64,000 nt of DNA. It comes from Albula goreensis (Eukaryota > Chordata > Actinopteri > Albuliformes > Albulidae). The stretch covers positions 30,524,212 through 30,588,211 of the forward strand of contig CM040746.1 in the NCBI GenBank assembly GCA_022829145.1, in the 5' to 3' direction. A program made the position numbers and the translations under genes. The notes under the pieces were generated by a model. It was not told where the DNA came from. It ran no database searches and was given only the letters and a program-made list of their open reading frames with translations. This document shows, one piece after another, positions 61,877-64,000 of the stretch (its first letter is position 1; every line of letters starts with the position of its first letter).

Positions 61877-64000
61877 GTTGTGTGGAAGAAGACATACAAC
61901 CACCCCCCCACACACTTACTCCCTACCCCCACCATGGCTGGAGACATTCCATGCCCTTATACACAGCAACATCTTTGTGTCACACAAAGGTGGAAGAAAT
62001 TTCACGCTCCCTGGAATTCTATGAAGAAGACACTGGGGTGACCAGCGCCTGCCTAGGGGTGACCAGTGCCCGCCTTGTGACCACTCATCTTAGAAAATGA
62101 GGGAAAACGGTAAGCAGCTCATTCACACAGAGAATGACTTAGTGTGGGTTTGTGAACATTTTCATTATAGATCGCAACTAAAGTGGCAACACTTGTCAAC
62201 AAAGTAAGTCTCCACGCAAAAGCATTTCCAATCCCACATAAGAATAAACAGCAAGATGGCTATAATTATATTGTGTATCTAATGAATCACGAATAGGAAT
62301 TTCCAAATGGTATGAAACAAGCACTAGTCACTGTTTTTGGTGGGTGTTAATCACAATCTAATGAGGCTCTTAATTAGAAATCAACATTACAGAAGCAGAC
62401 AGACATGCTGCTGATTAATGTGACCTTATGTGCTGCAACACAAAAGTACTGAATGGTAGCCAAATGCAAGAAAGATACAGACTCTCTAACGCCCAGGATA
62501 TCAGTAAACAGTCATGAGGTCATCAGATACGCAATCTTAGGTATTGAAACCTGATTTTTTTTGCTTTTTTATCTCAGTGAAAGTGTATCATTTACTTTGT
62601 GATATAAATCAGAGAAGTCTGTCACATTTATTGCCACGATATTCACAGTTTGTCAATGTTTTGCATTGCCAGCGGGCATCTCGCACATCTGGCAGTGCAA
62701 AACACTGACATTGCACATCTTCTGCTAGAAGAAGAAAAATAAGGAGAGGGAAGATGGGTGCCAAGTGGCGCCACCGAAACACTGTAAGACAGGATAGTGA
62801 ATATCATTTTCCTTACAACCCCTTTGGCTCATGTGACAGCAAGTGCCATTCATTGCTGTTGGCAAGTCACGTTTTGTGATTCAATGACAAGAGAGAGTTT
62901 TAAACTGATCATAAATATGCTCTTCAAGCTGGTAAACTGTGTACAGTATTGTGACATCACAAAAATGGTATATTGCTTGAAAGACTGTAGGAAGGGTCAT
63001 AGTTTATAAACTCGGCCATGTGTTTGTGAACGCTCAGTGCATACTTCAAATTGTTGCACTTAACACAACTACATTGTTCTAAAAATTTACAGAGGTGACT
63101 TGAAAGGTAAAAGTAACACACAGATTTACAATCATGCCTATTGTTTCCATGTTATTTTGGAAAATAAAACAGAAGTCATGAACCTGCATTATGTATTTCA
63201 CATCTGCATAAATGTTATATTTCAAATCATGAGGATGAAACTGTGGATGTTCCGAACTGGACGTTTTGAGTAAGTTGAAGAAATGGTACAAGTAATGCTT
63301 GCATGGCAGTGCACTAAAATTTGGCCCTTTGATTAGGAAAGTATAAGATTAATAAGAATTAATTCGGACAGATATCAAATAGTCTCAGTATACAGACCAG
63401 ACAATTAAAAACCAAGCCTATGTTAGCCATATATAGTCAGAATAATATTTTTTTAGCTTTGAAATGCATGATGAAAATATTGACTTATCTGCAGTGTTCT
63501 CCACAGAACATAATCTGAAGAATATGAAAGAAAGGATGAACTTGTGCCTTCAGTAAATTTCCCTTTCTTTTTATTGGGGATAGCTCTCAGCCCCCTGGAG
63601 CATCTTTACACCAGGCCGACCTGAACACACATTCCTGAGAGATCAGATATGCCGTCCCCACGGCAACTCTGCCTCACAACCAGTCCCACATATATCATTA
63701 TCTGGATTAGCCATTTCTCCCTCCCCTTAATGAGAGGCTGAACCCCCCACCACCCCCAGTCGTCACTTCTCCTCTCGCCCCCCTACCCCCACCTCAGTGC
63801 TCTCCAGCAGATAGTTCTGTAGGAAACTATTGAGAGAAGGGGGAGGGGAGGGGACATGTCCTCTTTTGGTAGCTATAGGGCATAATCAAAATCAAAGTAG
63901 TGTTGGGCAGAGGACTGAATCTGTGTCCAACATTTGTTCCTAATATTTCCTGTGTCAGATCGCATTCTAATTCATGTTTATTTTTGATTGAAATAAGTAT

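Larger units (their letters stand above)
50231..64000. other. Sequence upstream of E1, no gene recognised
   Basis: About 14 kb of probable col4a6 5' intron. It contains purine-rich low-complexity stretches (around 51400-51690), a GA repeat, a SINE-like fragment (51120-51230) and a 10-bp hairpin (54553-54580). I searched the minus strand for a signal-peptide exon and the plus strand for col4a5-type collagen repeats and found neither. Confidence 0.65.

Noticed and set aside
1-64000. Virus-derived elements, CRISPR arrays, tRNA or rRNA genes
   Set aside because: No LTR pair, retroviral or Polinton-like coding remnant, spaced repeat array or complete tRNA cloverleaf was recognised by eye.

Overview
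The window is a stretch of a vertebrate nuclear genome, almost certainly from a ray-finned fish. The signs are GT-AG introns, AT-rich introns full of CA/TG and GA microsatellites, tRNA-like SINE fragments, a LINE-type 3' tail and a small hAT-like element. It holds one recognisable gene, on the minus strand: most of a type IV collagen alpha chain. The best family match is alpha-6 (col4a6). This rests on comparison from memory with human COL4A6 and COL4A2 proteins: the four-cysteine 7S motif [15 protein letters not shown], the GCNGT sequon, and the interruption signatures [23 protein letters not shown] and [12 protein letters not shown], all in COL4A6 order. No species is assigned.

Layout, read 5' to 3' along the gene (right to left in the window). 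48267-64000 lies upstream of the first recognisable exon. I find no signal-peptide exon and no sign of the head-to-head partner col4a5 there, so the first exon(s) and promoter probably lie beyond base 64000. E1 (7S cysteine motif) is at 48189-48266. An 18.3 kb intron follows, with a (TG)47 tract and a hAT-like element. E2-E40 then run from 29918 down to 531, and every exon-exon phase joins correctly except at E35. The NC1 domain and 3' UTR lie beyond base 1. The 40 exons sum to 4224 nt, about 1408 codons of the 7S/collagenous region, with roughly two dozen interruptions of the Gly-X-Y repeat.

Points of most interest: (1) two adjacent exons, E10 and E11, look like duplicates of one interruption-bearing exon, one copy resembling the COL4A2 form and the other the COL4A6 form; (2) E35 is one base short, so the reading frame breaks there (a real frameshift allele or a sequence error in a G run); (3) two exons end at non-optimal 5' splice sites with CA-rich tracts just inside the intron; (4) three RGDS motifs lie in the collagenous domain; (5) a diverged block of about 800 bp is present on both sides of E1, which also has a G-rich tract and a CpG-rich patch close upstream; (6) a 22-nt-arm inverted repeat lies in the E22-E23 intron.

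No other protein-coding gene, tRNA or rRNA gene, CRISPR array or virus-like element could be supported. Most open frames in the window are antisense or low-complexity shadows.
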